Shown piece after piece: positions 1 to 7,295 of a stretch of 15,774 bases of DNA. The DNA comes from Marinospirillum sp. (lineage in GTDB: Bacteria; Pseudomonadota; Gammaproteobacteria; Pseudomonadales; Halomonadaceae). The stretch is from NCBI RefSeq assembly GCF_014859565.1, contig NZ_JACUUA010000070.1:1-15774 (forward strand), written 5' to 3'. The translations under genes and the position numbers were made by a program. Position 1 is the first letter of the stretch; every line of letters starts with the position of its first letter. Under the pieces are notes generated by a model, which was not told the origin of the DNA, did no database searches, and saw only the letters and a program-made list of their open reading frames with translations.

Positions 1-21
1 GTCCAATACAAAAACAGCCAT
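1..21 (-). CDS. iscB: IscB RNA-guided nuclease, N-terminal 7 codons only (truncated by window edge)
   Basis: Reading leftward from the ATG at 21-19, the codons give MAVFVLD, the typical opening of IscB proteins; the family usually continues with a PLMP-containing segment. A Shine-Dalgarno GGAG lies at 32-29 with a 7-base spacer. IscB proteins (roughly 400-500 residues) carry a PLMP domain, a RuvC nuclease split by a bridge helix, and an HNH nuclease. They cut double-stranded DNA guided by an omegaRNA encoded immediately upstream of the gene, exactly where a structured RNA is seen here. Only seven codons are visible, so whether the gene is intact cannot be judged. The identification rests on this N-terminus plus the upstream RNA. 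A TnpB gene would instead carry its guide RNA at its 3' end. Confidence 0.82.
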
Positions 22-322
22 GCTGTTTCTCCGCTTTAACACTTAAACAAAGCCCTTACGGGCACTAGTGACGCGGGGCAAAGCCCCATCTCCCCTCGGG
101 AAAGTCAGCAACCGGCTCCCATCCTTTGCAGGATGGCGGACAGAACCTTCGGCGCTTTACCTTACGCCAGCGTGATCCTGTCCTTCCAGAGCAGCGAACT
201 GAGGAAGCATTCGCTGGTGGGTCTTAACGACCTGTTGCTAACGTAGCGGATTGGTTACCGCTTTCCCTGGTCAACTTAAGCTTGTTTTCACAAGCTCCTG
301 CCTTCAGGCAGGGGTAGTTGAC
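22..322 (-). ncRNA. IscB-associated omegaRNA (HEARO-like), guide at its 5' end
   Basis: On the minus strand this region folds into consecutive strong helices. The outer stem GTCAACT/AGTTGAC (322-316 with 276-270) encloses two hairpins: CCTGCC/GGCAGG (312-307 with 302-297, TGAA loop) and AGCTTGT/ACAAGCT (296-290 with 285-279, GAAA tetraloop). Then follow AGCGG/CCGCT (262-258, 249-245), GGTC/GACC (232-229, 223-220), AGCGAA/TTCGCT (215-210, 198-193), GGACAG/CTGTCC (183-178, 143-138), CCATCC/GGATGG (136-131, 124-119), GGGGC/GCCCC (87-83, 79-75) and GCCC/GGGC with a GTAA loop (63-60, 55-52). The RNA runs directly into the ribosome binding site and start of iscB, as in known IscB loci. In that family the guide is the roughly 16 nt 5' of the scaffold, predicted here as 338-323 (AGGATGAACCAACAGC). 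The exact 5' and 3' ends are inferred. Confidence 0.8.
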
Positions 323-1470
323 GCTGTTGGTTCATCCTGTAATTGGGTTGACTGCGTGCATAAAAAAGTTTCTTCGATGACACCACCACCAAGGCAGATT
401 TCATCCCGATAAAACACCACCGACTGACCGGGTGTCACGGCTCGTTGTGGTTCAGCAAACACCACTCGGCAACGCCCTCCGTCCAGTAGTTCAACCTCAC
501 ACTGCTGATCATTCTGGCGATAACGCACCTTGGCGGTACAGCTGAACTGGCTGGCCGGTGGCTGATTCGCAACCCAGTCGGGCGCGGCACAAATCAGGCC
601 ATCGGTAAACAGCAGTGGATGATCCTCACCCTGCACGACGATCAGACGATTGTTGTCCAGATCCTTGCCGGCCACAAACCAAGGGGCTTCCGGGTAACCT
701 TTCACGCCACCAATGCCTAACCCCTGACGCTGACCGAGGGTGTAATACATCAGCCCGGCATGTTGACCGATCAACTCGTTTTTATCCGTGACCATTTCAC
801 CGGGCTGAGCAGGCAGATAACGCTTGAGAAAGTCACTGAAACGGCGCTCACCAATAAAACAGATGCCGGTAGAATCTTTTTTCTTGGCCGTCACTAGCTC
901 ATGCGCTTCGGCCAGGCGGCGCACTTCGGGTTTTTCCAGCTCACCCACGGGGAAAAATGTCAGGCCGATTTCACGGTGACCCACCGCGTGCAGGAAATAA
1001 CTCTGATCCTTGTTGTTATCCAGGCCGCGCAGCAGCAGTGCCTGGCCGTTTTTATCCTGGCCACGGCGCACATAATGGCCGGTGGCGATGTAATCGGCTC
1101 CCAGCAGGCGGGCATAATCCAGAAAGGCTTTGAACTTGATTTCGCGGTTGCAGAGGATATCCGGGTTGGGTGTACGACCAGCCTTGTATTCGGCCAGGAA
1201 ATGCTCAAATACATGATCCCAGTATTCAGCGGCAAAATTGGCAGCATGGAGTTTAATACCCAGTTTGTCACACACCGCCTGAGCATCGGCATAGTCTTCT
1301 TTTGCCGTACAGTATTCGGTATTGTCGTCTTCTTCCCAGTTCTTCATGAACAGGCCTTCCACCTGATAACCCTGCTGCAACAACAACAAGGCTGAAACGG
1401 AAGAGTCCACGCCGCCGGACATGCCGACAATCACGCGGGTAGAGGCTGGATCAAGACGGGTGGATGACAC
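304..1470 (-). CDS. mnmA: tRNA-specific 2-thiouridylase MnmA
   Basis: MnmA makes the 2-thiouridine at the wobble position (U34) of tRNA-Lys, -Glu and -Gln, using sulfur relayed through the Tus proteins. The protein has 388 residues. It shows the ATP-pyrophosphatase PP-loop SGGVDSS at residues 18-24, the first catalytic cysteine in NPDILC (C107), the second in STGIC (C204), and the C-terminal beta-barrel ending near CLGGGVIE (359-366). The start is GTG at 1470 with GGAG six bases upstream. It has its own strong -10 box and follows nudJ by 61 bases. The last ~22 residues go past the usual family end. The final five residues (STTPA) and the TGA appear to come from the IscB element, the stop lying in the loop of the omegaRNA's first hairpin. 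The catalytic core is untouched, so the enzyme should be active. Confidence 0.97.
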   Translation of the reverse strand: MSSTRLDPASTRVIVGMSGGVDSSVSALLLLQQGYQVEGLFMKNWEEDDNTEYCTAKEDYADAQAVCDKLGIKLHAANFAAEYWDHVFEHFLAEYKAGRTPNPDILCNREIKFKAFLDYARLLGADYIATGHYVRRGQDKNGQALLLRGLDNNKDQSYFLHAVGHREIGLTFFPVGELEKPEVRRLAEAHELVTAKKKDSTGICFIGERRFSDFLKRYLPAQPGEMVTDKNELIGQHAGLMYYTLGQRQGLGIGGVKGYPEAPWFVAGKDLDNNRLIVVQGEDHPLLFTDGLICAAPDWVANQPPASQFSCTAKVRYRQNDQQCEVELLDGGRCRVVFAEPQRAVTPGQSVVFYRDEICLGGGVIEETFLCTQSTQLQDEPTASTTPA

Positions 1471-1505
1471 TGAGAGCTCCGCTGGATGGACAAATAAACC
1501 GAGGC

Positions 1506-1535
1506 ATTATACATGACAAAAGCGCTCAACTTTAA
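1506..1535 (-). promoter_or_regulatory. Promoter of mnmA
   Basis: On the minus strand a perfect TATAAT lies at 1511-1506. A poor -35 (TTAAAG at 1535-1530, 18-base spacer) precedes it. The predicted start near 1499 would give a leader of about 28 bases before the GTG, which carries GGAG. No other promoter is visible between here and the IscB element, so this box probably also drives omegaRNA and iscB by readthrough. Confidence 0.6.
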
Positions 1536-1543
1536 GCGCTTTT
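1518..1543 (-). terminator. Hairpin at the end of nudJ, possible terminator or attenuator
   Basis: A perfect 9-bp inverted repeat, AAAAGCGCT/AGCGCTTTT (1518-1526 with 1535-1543) with an 8-base loop, starts within the last codons of nudJ and includes its stop. The stem's own T-run serves as a short U-tract on either strand. Only four T residues follow the GC core, so termination may be partial. It overlaps the -35 region of the mnmA promoter. Confidence 0.45.
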
Positions 1544-2011
1544 CTCGGCACGAAAATCCCGGATCACCTCCAGCGGGAAGGAACGACCAGCCAGATAATC
1601 TTCGCAACAAGGGCGAACCATGCCGCTGCGCAACCTTTGCGCCTGTTCAGCGACAAGAATTTCTTCAAAGGTCAGCCAGCGTGCGCCAATGATGCCTTCA
1701 TCCAAAACCGCATCAGGCACTTCGGACAAGGGGCGGGCGATAAAACAATGGCGATGGTAGGTAATACCGTTGGGTGCTGTATTGATGTAAAGACCCAGAT
1801 ACGCCTGTACTTCAACCAGCCAGCCGGTTTCTTCCAGCGTTTCCCGTTCAGCTGCTTCAATCAGGCTTTCGTCCTGCTCCAGATGACCAGCAGGCTGGTT
1901 CAGTACCGGTGTACCGGGACGTTCCTGCTGGTCGTATTCTTCCACCAGCAGAAAACACTCACCATCATAAACCAGCGTGGCAACCGTGGAATTGGGTGTC
2001 CAGCGACTCAT
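1532..2011 (-). CDS. nudJ: Nudix hydrolase, NudJ-like phosphatase
   Basis: This 159-residue Nudix protein hydrolyses nucleoside or related diphosphates in a metal-dependent way. The complete Nudix box is visible: G42-x5-E48-x7-R56-E57-x2-E60-E61-x-G63-W64. The gene lies between rluE and mnmA on the same strand, the same order as E. coli rluE-nudJ-mnmA. There, NudJ acts on the thiamine precursor HMP-PP and on nucleoside di- and triphosphates. The name rests on the Nudix box, the length and this synteny; substrate preference cannot be read from the sequence. The ATG at 2011 overlaps the rluE stop as ATGA (2008-2011), so translation is probably coupled. It ends in a hairpin that separates it from mnmA. 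Confidence 0.92.
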   Translation of the reverse strand: MSRWTPNSTVATLVYDGECFLLVEEYDQQERPGTPVLNQPAGHLEQDESLIEAAERETLEETGWLVEVQAYLGLYINTAPNGITYHRHCFIARPLSEVPDAVLDEGIIGARWLTFEEILVAEQAQRLRSGMVRPCCEDYLAGRSFPLEVIRDFRAEKSA

Positions 2012-2616
2012 GGTGCCTCCTTTTTTATACCCTTTTTACGGGGCTTGAGTGCCACCTTGTGTTCTTTGGTTGGCAGATGCACCCGTGTTTGTTTCAGCTG
2101 ACCTGGTCGCATGTGCTCCAGTGACCAGCTACCGATTGACCAGCGAATCAAACGCAGGGTTGGAAAACCGACATGTGCGGTCATACGGCGCACCTGACGA
2201 TTACGACCTTCAATCAGTGTAATTTCAATCCAGCTGGTGCCCTTGCCAGGACGTGGATTAACCGGCTCAGCGCGGGGCAGCAGTTTGGGCTCTTTCATCA
2301 GGCGTGCTCTGGCTGGTCGGGTTTTGCCATCGTTCAGCTCCACACCATCACACAGGGCTTTTAAGGCTTCGTCGGTAACCTGGCCTTCCACCTGCACCCA
2401 GTAGGTTTTGGGCAGTTTAAATTCCGGGTGAGTGATGCGAGCCTGCAATTCACCGTCGCCGGTCAGCAACAATAATCCCTCTGAGTCATAATCCAGACGA
2501 CCGGCGGGATAAATACCATCGGTCTTGATGAACTCAGCCAGAGTGGTGCGCCCCTTGTCATCGGTGAATTGTGACAGCACTTGCCAGGGTTTGTAGAAAA
2601 GATAAAGGTCACTCAT
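2008..2616 (-). CDS. rluE: 23S rRNA pseudouridine synthase RluE (U2457 type)
   Basis: This 202-residue protein belongs to the RsuA/RluB/RluE family. It isomerises a single uridine in 23S rRNA (U2457 in E. coli numbering, near the peptidyl-transferase centre). The catalytic aspartate is D42 in the motif GRLDYDSEGLLLLT. The RNA-binding motif GRNRQVRRM lies near residues 137-145. As in RluE, there is no N-terminal S4 domain: the protein starts directly with the catalytic fold (LYLFYKPWQVLSQF). A basic tail (HKVALKPRKKGIKK) may bind rRNA. No clear Shine-Dalgarno precedes the ATG at 2616. It is the first gene of rluE-nudJ and diverges from clpS across 147 bases. Confidence 0.94.
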   Translation of the reverse strand: MSDLYLFYKPWQVLSQFTDDKGRTTLAEFIKTDGIYPAGRLDYDSEGLLLLTGDGELQARITHPEFKLPKTYWVQVEGQVTDEALKALCDGVELNDGKTRPARARLMKEPKLLPRAEPVNPRPGKGTSWIEITLIEGRNRQVRRMTAHVGFPTLRLIRWSIGSWSLEHMRPGQLKQTRVHLPTKEHKVALKPRKKGIKKEAP

Positions 2617-2763
2617 GGGAGTCTCATCAATGGTAGCAGAAGGTTTTTTTACAGACTTCCCTTGTGATTTTACTGAATTATCCCTATTTTCTAGGAAAGG
2701 TTAGTTATTCTGTTGCAAGGGAATTATTTATAAGGGCAGGAGACTAAGTGGTCAGGGGTTCTG
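2617..2763. promoter_or_regulatory. Divergent rluE/clpS intergenic region with candidate clpS promoter
   Basis: This 147-base AT-rich gap must hold promoters for both directions. The best plus-strand match is TTGTGA (2662-2667), a 17-base spacer, then TATTTT (2685-2690), each hexamer 4 of 6 to consensus. A TATAAG at 2729-2734 is another possible -10 without a good partner. GGGG at 2755-2758 is the likely clpS ribosome binding site. In many gammaproteobacteria cspD sits at this spot, divergent from clpS; no such gene is present here. Confidence 0.35.
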
Positions 2764-3156
2764 ATGCAAGAGGGTTGGTCATTGAAGTCACAGAAGTTTG
2801 CGTCCGCTGCAATTCGTTGTGCAAATAACCACAAGGGAGAGGGGCACGAGGAGCACGGGGATGGTGGGCTGGCAACCTTAGCAGCCAAACCGGCATTAAA
2901 AAAGCCCCCAATGTACAAGGTGGTGATGCTGAATGATGATTTTACGCCGATGGAGTTTGTGGTTGAGGTATTAATCGGGTTTTTTAATATGGATATGGAA
3001 AAGGCTTCACAGGTTATGCTGGCTGTGCACATGCAGGGTCGTGCAGTCTGTGGAATCTACAGCAGGGATGTTGCGGAAACCAAAGCGGCGCAGGTGGTTG
3101 ATTTTGCCCGTGAGAACCAACATCCGTTGATGTGCAATGTTGAAGCAGTAGAGTAG
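2764..3156 (+). CDS. clpS: ClpS, N-degron adaptor of the ClpAP protease
   Basis: ClpS binds proteins bearing N-terminal Leu, Phe, Trp or Tyr and hands them to ClpA. The C-terminal core (residues ~50-130) is clear. It starts with [19 protein letters not shown], with N57-D58-D59 and M63 of the binding pocket, and continues with [13 protein letters not shown], where H89 is the pocket histidine. The protein has 130 residues against about 106 in E. coli. The added N-terminus includes a His/Glu/Gly stretch ([15 protein letters not shown], 21-35). ATG at 2764 has an AGGGG five bases upstream. TTG at 2782, with GAGGG before it, is an alternative start that would shorten the protein by six residues. 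clpA follows after 55 bases. Confidence 0.96.
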   Translation: MQEGWSLKSQKFASAAIRCANNHKGEGHEEHGDGGLATLAAKPALKKPPMYKVVMLNDDFTPMEFVVEVLIGFFNMDMEKASQVMLAVHMQGRAVCGIYSRDVAETKAAQVVDFARENQHPLMCNVEAVE

Positions 3157-3211
3157 TAAAAAGACCAGAAGGTCATAACCGGTTCCCAGGCGGGTAAGTG
3201 AGGGTAGGCTC

Positions 3212-5494
3212 ATGTTAAGCAAAGATCTCGAACACACGCTGAATGAGGCGTTCACCCTGGCAAGACGGCAACGCCACGAATTCATGACAGTGGAGCACCT
3301 GCTCCTGGCGCTGCTGGATAACGAGTCAGCGGCAAGAGTATTAAAATCCTGCGGGGCAGATCTCAGCGGCATCCGCAGAGATCTCAGTGATTTTATCCAT
3401 GCCACCACCCCAGTGATTCCAAATAACAATATGGAACGCGAAACCCAGCCAACACTCGGTTTTCAGCGGGTGTTACAACGCGCAGTTTTTCACGTGCAAT
3501 CCTCTGGCAAAAGTGAAGTGACCGGTGCCAACGTACTGGTTGCCATTTTCAGCGAACAGGAAAGCCAGGCGGTTTATTTCCTCAAACAACAGGACATTGC
3601 GCGGGTGGATGTTGTTAACTTCATCTCCCACGGCATTTCCAAGGTTTCAGATAGCCCCGAACAACCCGGCAACCTGTTTGGGCAAGAGCAGGAAGAGGCC
3701 GAAGGGGTCAGCACCAATCACCCTCTACACAGCTTTGCCACTAACCTGAATGAACAGGCACGAATTGGACGTATTGATCCGTTGGTTGGTCGGGATCACG
3801 AAATTGAACGAGTCATCCAGGTGTTGGCGCGGCGTCGCAAGAACAACCCGCTGCTGGTCGGTGAGGCGGGTGTCGGTAAAACCGCCATTGCTGAAGGCTT
3901 GGCCAAGCGCATTGTGGATGGCGAGGTACCGGAAGTGATTGCCGATGCCATTGTTTATTCGCTGGATTTGGGCGCACTGCTGGCAGGTACCAAATACCGT
4001 GGTGATTTTGAAAAACGCCTCAAAGCCCTGCTGCATGAACTCAAAAAGCAGGAAAACTCCATCCTGTTTATTGATGAAATTCACACCATCATTGGTGCCG
4101 GTGCCGCATCCGGCGGTGTAATGGATGCCTCCAACCTGCTCAAACCCATGCTCTCCAGCGGTGAGTTGCGTTGTATTGGCTCCACCACCTTCCAGGAATT
4201 CCGTGGCATTTTTGAAAAGGATCGTGCCCTGGCGCGTCGTTTCCAGAAAATTGATGTGATGGAACCCAGTGTTGAAGACACCATTGCCATCCTCAAGGGT
4301 TTAAAAAGCCGTTTTGAGAAACATCACAAGCTGCGTTATGACGACCATGCACTGGAAACAGCGGCCCGTCTGGCGGATCGTTACATCAACGACCGACACC
4401 TGCCGGACAAAGCCATTGATGTAGTGGACGAAGCCGGTGCTTACCAGCAGTTGCTGCCAGCAGATCAGCGGGTAGAAGTGATTGGCGTGGCGGAAGTGGA
4501 AGCCATCGTGGCAAAAATTGCCCGCATTCCACCAAAAACCGTGTCCAGCAACGACAAAGAAGTGCTGCGTAATGTGGAGCGGGATCTCAAAATGCTGGTG
4601 TTTGGGCAGGACGAAGGCATCGAAGCGCTGGCCAATGCCATCAAACTGTCTCGTGCCGGACTCAAGGCGCCGGAAAAACCCATTGGTGCATTCCTGTTTG
4701 CCGGCCCCACTGGGGTGGGCAAAACCGAGGTCACCAAACAGCTGGCGCGAACACTGGGCATTGAGCTGCTGCGTTTTGACATGTCCGAGTACATGGAACG
4801 TCACACAGTGTCCCGTTTGATTGGTGCACCTCCTGGTTATGTTGGATATGACCAGGGCGGCCTGCTGACCGAAGCGGTCACCAAAAACCCGCATTGTGTG
4901 TTGTTGCTGGATGAAATTGAAAAGGCACACCCGGAAGTCTTTAACCTGCTGTTGCAGGTCATGGATCACGGCACCCTGACCGACAACAACGGTCGCAAGG
5001 CGGATTTCCGTAATGTCATTCTGGTGATGACCACCAATGCCGGGGCAGAAGTGATGACTCGCCGTTCCATCGGTTTCCAGCATCAGGATCACAGCACCGA
5101 TGGTATGGAAGCCATTCGTAAACTCTTCACACCAGAATTCCGCAACCGTCTGGATACCATTATCCAGTTCAAGTCGCTGGATACTGAAGTGATCAAGAGC
5201 GTGGTGGACAAGTTCCTGGTTGAGCTGCAAGCCCAGTTGGATGACAAACGGGTGGTGCTCGAAGTGAACAACAAAGCGCGTAGCTGGCTGGCCGAGAAGG
5301 GTTATGACGAAGCCATGGGTGCACGTCCGATGGCACGCCTGATCCAGGAGCAGATCAAGAAGCCGATGGCTGAAGCAATCCTGTTTGGAGAGTTGTCAGT
5401 GAACGGGGGTACTGTTCATGTCACGGCAGGCAAGGATGGTCTGAAACTGGAGTTTGAACCAGCCGCTCAGGCAGAAGAAGAGCGCGCGGTTTAA
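3212..5494 (+). CDS. clpA: ClpA, ATPase/unfoldase subunit of ClpAP
   Basis: ClpA is the hexameric AAA+ ring that unfolds substrates and threads them into ClpP. The 760 residues match the family length. The N-domain, with two Clp repeats, spans ~1-145 and docks ClpS; an acidic linker (EQEEAEG) follows. D1 has Walker A GEAGVGKT (217-224) and Walker B ILFIDE (284-289). D2 has Walker A GPTGVGKT (498-505) and Walker B VLLLDE (563-568). The ClpP-binding loop is IGF (620-622), a variant of the usual IGL. There is no middle coiled-coil insertion, which separates it from ClpB. The ATG has GAGG about 10 bases upstream. It is co-directional with clpS and ends 41 bases before a strong terminator. Confidence 0.98.
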   Translation: MLSKDLEHTLNEAFTLARRQRHEFMTVEHLLLALLDNESAARVLKSCGADLSGIRRDLSDFIHATTPVIPNNNMERETQPTLGFQRVLQRAVFHVQSSGKSEVTGANVLVAIFSEQESQAVYFLKQQDIARVDVVNFISHGISKVSDSPEQPGNLFGQEQEEAEGVSTNHPLHSFATNLNEQARIGRIDPLVGRDHEIERVIQVLARRRKNNPLLVGEAGVGKTAIAEGLAKRIVDGEVPEVIADAIVYSLDLGALLAGTKYRGDFEKRLKALLHELKKQENSILFIDEIHTIIGAGAASGGVMDASNLLKPMLSSGELRCIGSTTFQEFRGIFEKDRALARRFQKIDVMEPSVEDTIAILKGLKSRFEKHHKLRYDDHALETAARLADRYINDRHLPDKAIDVVDEAGAYQQLLPADQRVEVIGVAEVEAIVAKIARIPPKTVSSNDKEVLRNVERDLKMLVFGQDEGIEALANAIKLSRAGLKAPEKPIGAFLFAGPTGVGKTEVTKQLARTLGIELLRFDMSEYMERHTVSRLIGAPPGYVGYDQGGLLTEAVTKNPHCVLLLDEIEKAHPEVFNLLLQVMDHGTLTDNNGRKADFRNVILVMTTNAGAEVMTRRSIGFQHQDHSTDGMEAIRKLFTPEFRNRLDTIIQFKSLDTEVIKSVVDKFLVELQAQLDDKRVVLEVNNKARSWLAEKGYDEAMGARPMARLIQEQIKKPMAEAILFGELSVNGGTVHVTAGKDGLKLEFEPAAQAEEERAV

Positions 5495-5534
5495 ACCTGA
5501 TTCGGCTTATCTGACGTGTATTGAAAATAAACAA

Positions 5535-5565
5535 GGGGGCGAAAGCAATCGCCCCTGAATTTTCT
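5535..5565. terminator. Bidirectional rho-independent terminator between clpA and infA
   Basis: A perfect 7-bp stem GGGGCGA/TCGCCCC (5536-5542, 5549-5555) with loop AAGCAA is followed on the plus strand by TGAATTTTCTT. On the minus strand the same stem is followed by CTTGTTTATTTTC. It can therefore terminate clpSA from one side and the aat-bpt-infA transcript from the other. Confidence 0.85.
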
Positions 5566-5587
5566 TGGTCATGTGCTGCTCAACTAG

Positions 5588-5614
5588 TGCCTGACTAGCA
5601 ACTGCCTGACTAGC
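5588..5614. repeat. 15-bp tandem duplication covering the infA stop codon
   Basis: TGCCTGACTAGC occurs at 5588-5599 and again at 5603-5614, 15 bases apart. On the minus strand this puts a second in-frame TAG five codons after the infA stop. A third, partial echo (ACTAGTGC) lies at 5583-5590. It looks like a local slippage duplication with no obvious function. Confidence 0.7.
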
Positions 5615-5828
5615 GAGCGCGGTAAGTGATGCGGCCTTTAGTCAGGTCGTAGGGAGAAAGCTCAACCTTAACCTTGTCGCCAGTGAGAATGCGGATGTAG
5701 TTCTTGCGCATTTTTCCGGAAATGTGAGCTGTTAATACGTGACCATTTTCCAGTTCAACGCGGAACATGGTGTTGGGCAGAGTGTCAACAACAACACCTT
5801 CCATTTCAATATGATCTTCTTTTGCCAT
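5610..5828 (-). CDS. infA: Translation initiation factor IF-1
   Basis: IF-1 is a 72-residue S1/OB-fold protein that occupies the A site of the 30S subunit during initiation. The sequence [19 protein letters not shown] at the start and the end [10 protein letters not shown] match the family over its whole length. The reading frame stays open 26 codons further upstream, but ATG 5828 gives the canonical MAKED start and exact family length, with AGAGG about 10 bases upstream. The gene is third in aat-bpt-infA and 80 bases behind bpt; that gap carries a plausible promoter of its own. The stop codon lies in a 15-bp duplication. Confidence 0.98.
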   Translation of the reverse strand: MAKEDHIEMEGVVVDTLPNTMFRVELENGHVLTAHISGKMRKNYIRILTGDKVKVELSPYDLTKGRITYRAR

Positions 5829-5866
5829 TCGGCATGAACCTCTGATATTTGTAAAAAACCGCGTGC

Positions 5867-5895
5867 ATTCTGCCCTATTTTTCGGCAAAGCGCAA
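5867..5895 (-). promoter_or_regulatory. Candidate infA promoter
   Basis: In the 80-base gap between bpt and infA, the minus strand reads TTGCGC (5895-5890), a 17-base spacer, then CAGAAT (5872-5867). The hexamers match consensus at 3 and 4 of 6 positions. A separate promoter for infA, as in E. coli, would allow higher expression than for aat and bpt. Confidence 0.35.
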
Positions 5896-5908
5896 AACAA
5901 AGACACGA

Positions 5909-6643
5909 TCAGGTTGGATTAAACGGCACCCACAGCTGCTGTTGCAGGATTTCCAGTGGTTGATAGTTCTGTTTGTAGTTCATTTTGCGACAGGCTTTGA
6001 TCCAGTAACCCAGATAAAGATGCGGCTGATTCATTGCCTGTATCTGCTGGATTTGCCAAAGCACCGCAAAAACCCCCAGGCTGCGGCGGTCTTGTTCAGG
6101 ATCATAAAAAGTATAAATAGCGGACAACCCATCTGGCAGGCAATCCACTGCAGCCACCGCCAGCAAATCACCCTGAGTATCACGAAACTCCACCAACTGT
6201 GCCCAGGGTTCATTCAGCAACAAAAAACTGCGGAACTGTTCTTCACTGGGTGGATACATATCACCATCCGCATGGCGGCTTTCCAGATACTTCTGGTACA
6301 ACTGATAATATTCATCGGTAAAACGGGTGGGAAAAACCTCCCAGCTTAAATCACTGTTGCGATTAAGGATTTTGCGTTGCTGGCGATTGGGTTTGAACTC
6401 TTTTGCTTTGACACGCACCGACTGGCAGGCATTACAGCCCTGACAATGAGGACGGTACAGGTGCCGGCCACTGCGGCGGAAACCCACCTGAGTCAGAGCG
6501 TTGTAAATATCCTGCGACAGCGGCTGCTGAGGATCAAGAAACAGGGTGGTGGCTTCCCGATCCTGCAAATAACTGCAGCGATGCGGCATGGTCTGATAAA
6601 AACGCAGTGCAAAGGTCTGCGGATCAAGGGTGTTGATTGTCAC
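5909..6643 (-). CDS. bpt: Aspartate/glutamate leucyltransferase (Bpt, ATE family)
   Basis: Bpt transfers leucine from Leu-tRNA to N-terminal Asp or Glu of proteins, turning secondary destabilising residues into a primary degron read by ClpS. The 244 residues match the bacterial arginyl/leucyl-tRNA-protein transferase family. The N-terminal domain has C23 (in HRCSYL) and the cluster CQGCNAC (C67, C70, C73). The C-terminal transferase domain includes [14 protein letters not shown] and ends [19 protein letters not shown]. The start is GTG at 6643, inside the end of aat, with AGGAG seven bases upstream. The two genes overlap by 20 bases, so translation is likely coupled. The choice of Leu rather than Arg is inferred from the bacterial Bpt family and the neighbouring aat. 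Confidence 0.95.
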   Translation of the reverse strand: MTINTLDPQTFALRFYQTMPHRCSYLQDREATTLFLDPQQPLSQDIYNALTQVGFRRSGRHLYRPHCQGCNACQSVRVKAKEFKPNRQQRKILNRNSDLSWEVFPTRFTDEYYQLYQKYLESRHADGDMYPPSEEQFRSFLLLNEPWAQLVEFRDTQGDLLAVAAVDCLPDGLSAIYTFYDPEQDRRSLGVFAVLWQIQQIQAMNQPHLYLGYWIKACRKMNYKQNYQPLEILQQQLWVPFNPT

Positions 6644-7295
6644 CTGCCTTCTCCTGCAAATAACCTAGAAACTCATCACGCGGGATCTCCCGTGCTCCCA
6701 AGCTGGCCAGATGCTCCGAATAAACCTGGCAATCAATCAACTTAAAATTCTGCTGTTGCAGCTGCCTGGCCAGAAAAACCAAACAGGCTTTGGAGGCATC
6801 ACTAACGTTACTGAACATGGATTCACCAAAAAACACCTCACCCAGTGCCAGTCCATACAAACCACCCACCAGTTGATCATTCTGCCAGGCTTCCACCGAG
6901 TGAGCATAACCCTGCTGATGCAGTTGATTATAAGCACTTTCCATCTCTGGTGTAATCCAGGTACCGGTGGTGTTTTCCCGCAAAGAGGCACACTGGTGAA
7001 TCACTCGTTCAAAACACCGATCCAGAGTCAGAGTAAAATCACCTCGACGAAGGCGTTTACCCAAGCTACGGCTGATGTGCACTTCGGCAGGAAACAGCAC
7101 CATGCGAGGTGCCGGTGACCACCAGAGAGGGGGTTCATTTTCATTAAACCAGGGGAAAATTCCCTGCTGATAAGCACATAGCAGGCGTTCTGGTGAAAGA
7201 TCACCACCAAAAGCCAGCAGGCCGTTGGGTTCCTTCAGGGCAAGATGGGGTGAGGGAAACCAGAGTGTCTCATCCAGCTGCCAGATTTCGAGCAT
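6624..7295 (-). CDS. aat: Leucyl/phenylalanyl-tRNA-protein transferase
   Basis: Aat adds Leu or Phe from aminoacyl-tRNA to proteins with N-terminal Arg or Lys, creating ClpS-recognised degrons. Visible family motifs are [15 protein letters not shown] (25-39), QGIFPWF (44-50), [14 protein letters not shown] (56-69), TWIT (112-115), [19 protein letters not shown] (144-162), SKACL (168-172) and LIDCQ (186-190), whose D188 and Q190 correspond to the proposed catalytic pair. At 223 residues it is close to the usual ~230. ATG 7295 has GAAGG seven bases upstream. It is the first gene of aat-bpt-infA and diverges from ftsK. Confidence 0.97.
   Translation of the reverse strand: MLEIWQLDETLWFPSPHLALKEPNGLLAFGGDLSPERLLCAYQQGIFPWFNENEPPLWWSPAPRMVLFPAEVHISRSLGKRLRRGDFTLTLDRCFERVIHQCASLRENTTGTWITPEMESAYNQLHQQGYAHSVEAWQNDQLVGGLYGLALGEVFFGESMFSNVSDASKACLVFLARQLQQQNFKLIDCQVYSEHLASLGAREIPRDEFLGYLQEKAGDNQHP

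Larger units (their letters stand above)
1..322 (-). mobile_element. IscB (IS200/IS605-like) element, omegaRNA-bearing left end; continues off the window
   Basis: The stretch downstream of mnmA has the layout of an IscB element read on the minus strand: a structured RNA of about 300 nt, then a Shine-Dalgarno, then an iscB start at 21. The likely element boundary is 322/323, where the first paired scaffold base (the G of GTCAACT) meets mnmA coding sequence. IscB elements of the IS200/IS605 superfamily usually lack their own TnpA and are moved in trans by Y1 transposases. No transposase is visible here, but the right end lies beyond position 1. Same-strand placement directly behind mnmA means that mnmA transcripts would read into the element. 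The boundary is inferred from RNA structure, not from comparison with an empty site. Confidence 0.8.

Noticed and set aside
270..322. Right end and guide RNA of a TnpB element on the plus strand
   Set aside because: The hairpins and the TAGTTGAC edge resemble IS200/IS605 ends in either direction. However, the minus strand reads into an iscB start (MAVFVLD) with a Shine-Dalgarno, and no TnpB coding is seen on the plus strand.
901..1395. Plus-strand open frame opposite mnmA
   Set aside because: It is antisense to the conserved catalytic core of MnmA and shows no known motif or ribosome binding site; it is a shadow frame.
3157..3211. Terminator between clpS and clpA (GACC/GGTC hairpin)
   Set aside because: The stem is only 4 bp and no T-run follows. 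clpS and clpA are normally co-transcribed.
4301..5230. Long open frame antisense to clpA (309 codons)
   Set aside because: It lies wholly opposite the conserved ClpA D2 region, has no ribosome binding site or recognisable domain, and its composition follows from clpA codon bias.
5829..5906. N-terminal extension of IF-1 (26 more codons in frame)
   Set aside because: The canonical IF-1 begins MAKED at 5828 and the resulting 72 residues match the family exactly. The upstream codons resemble no IF-1.
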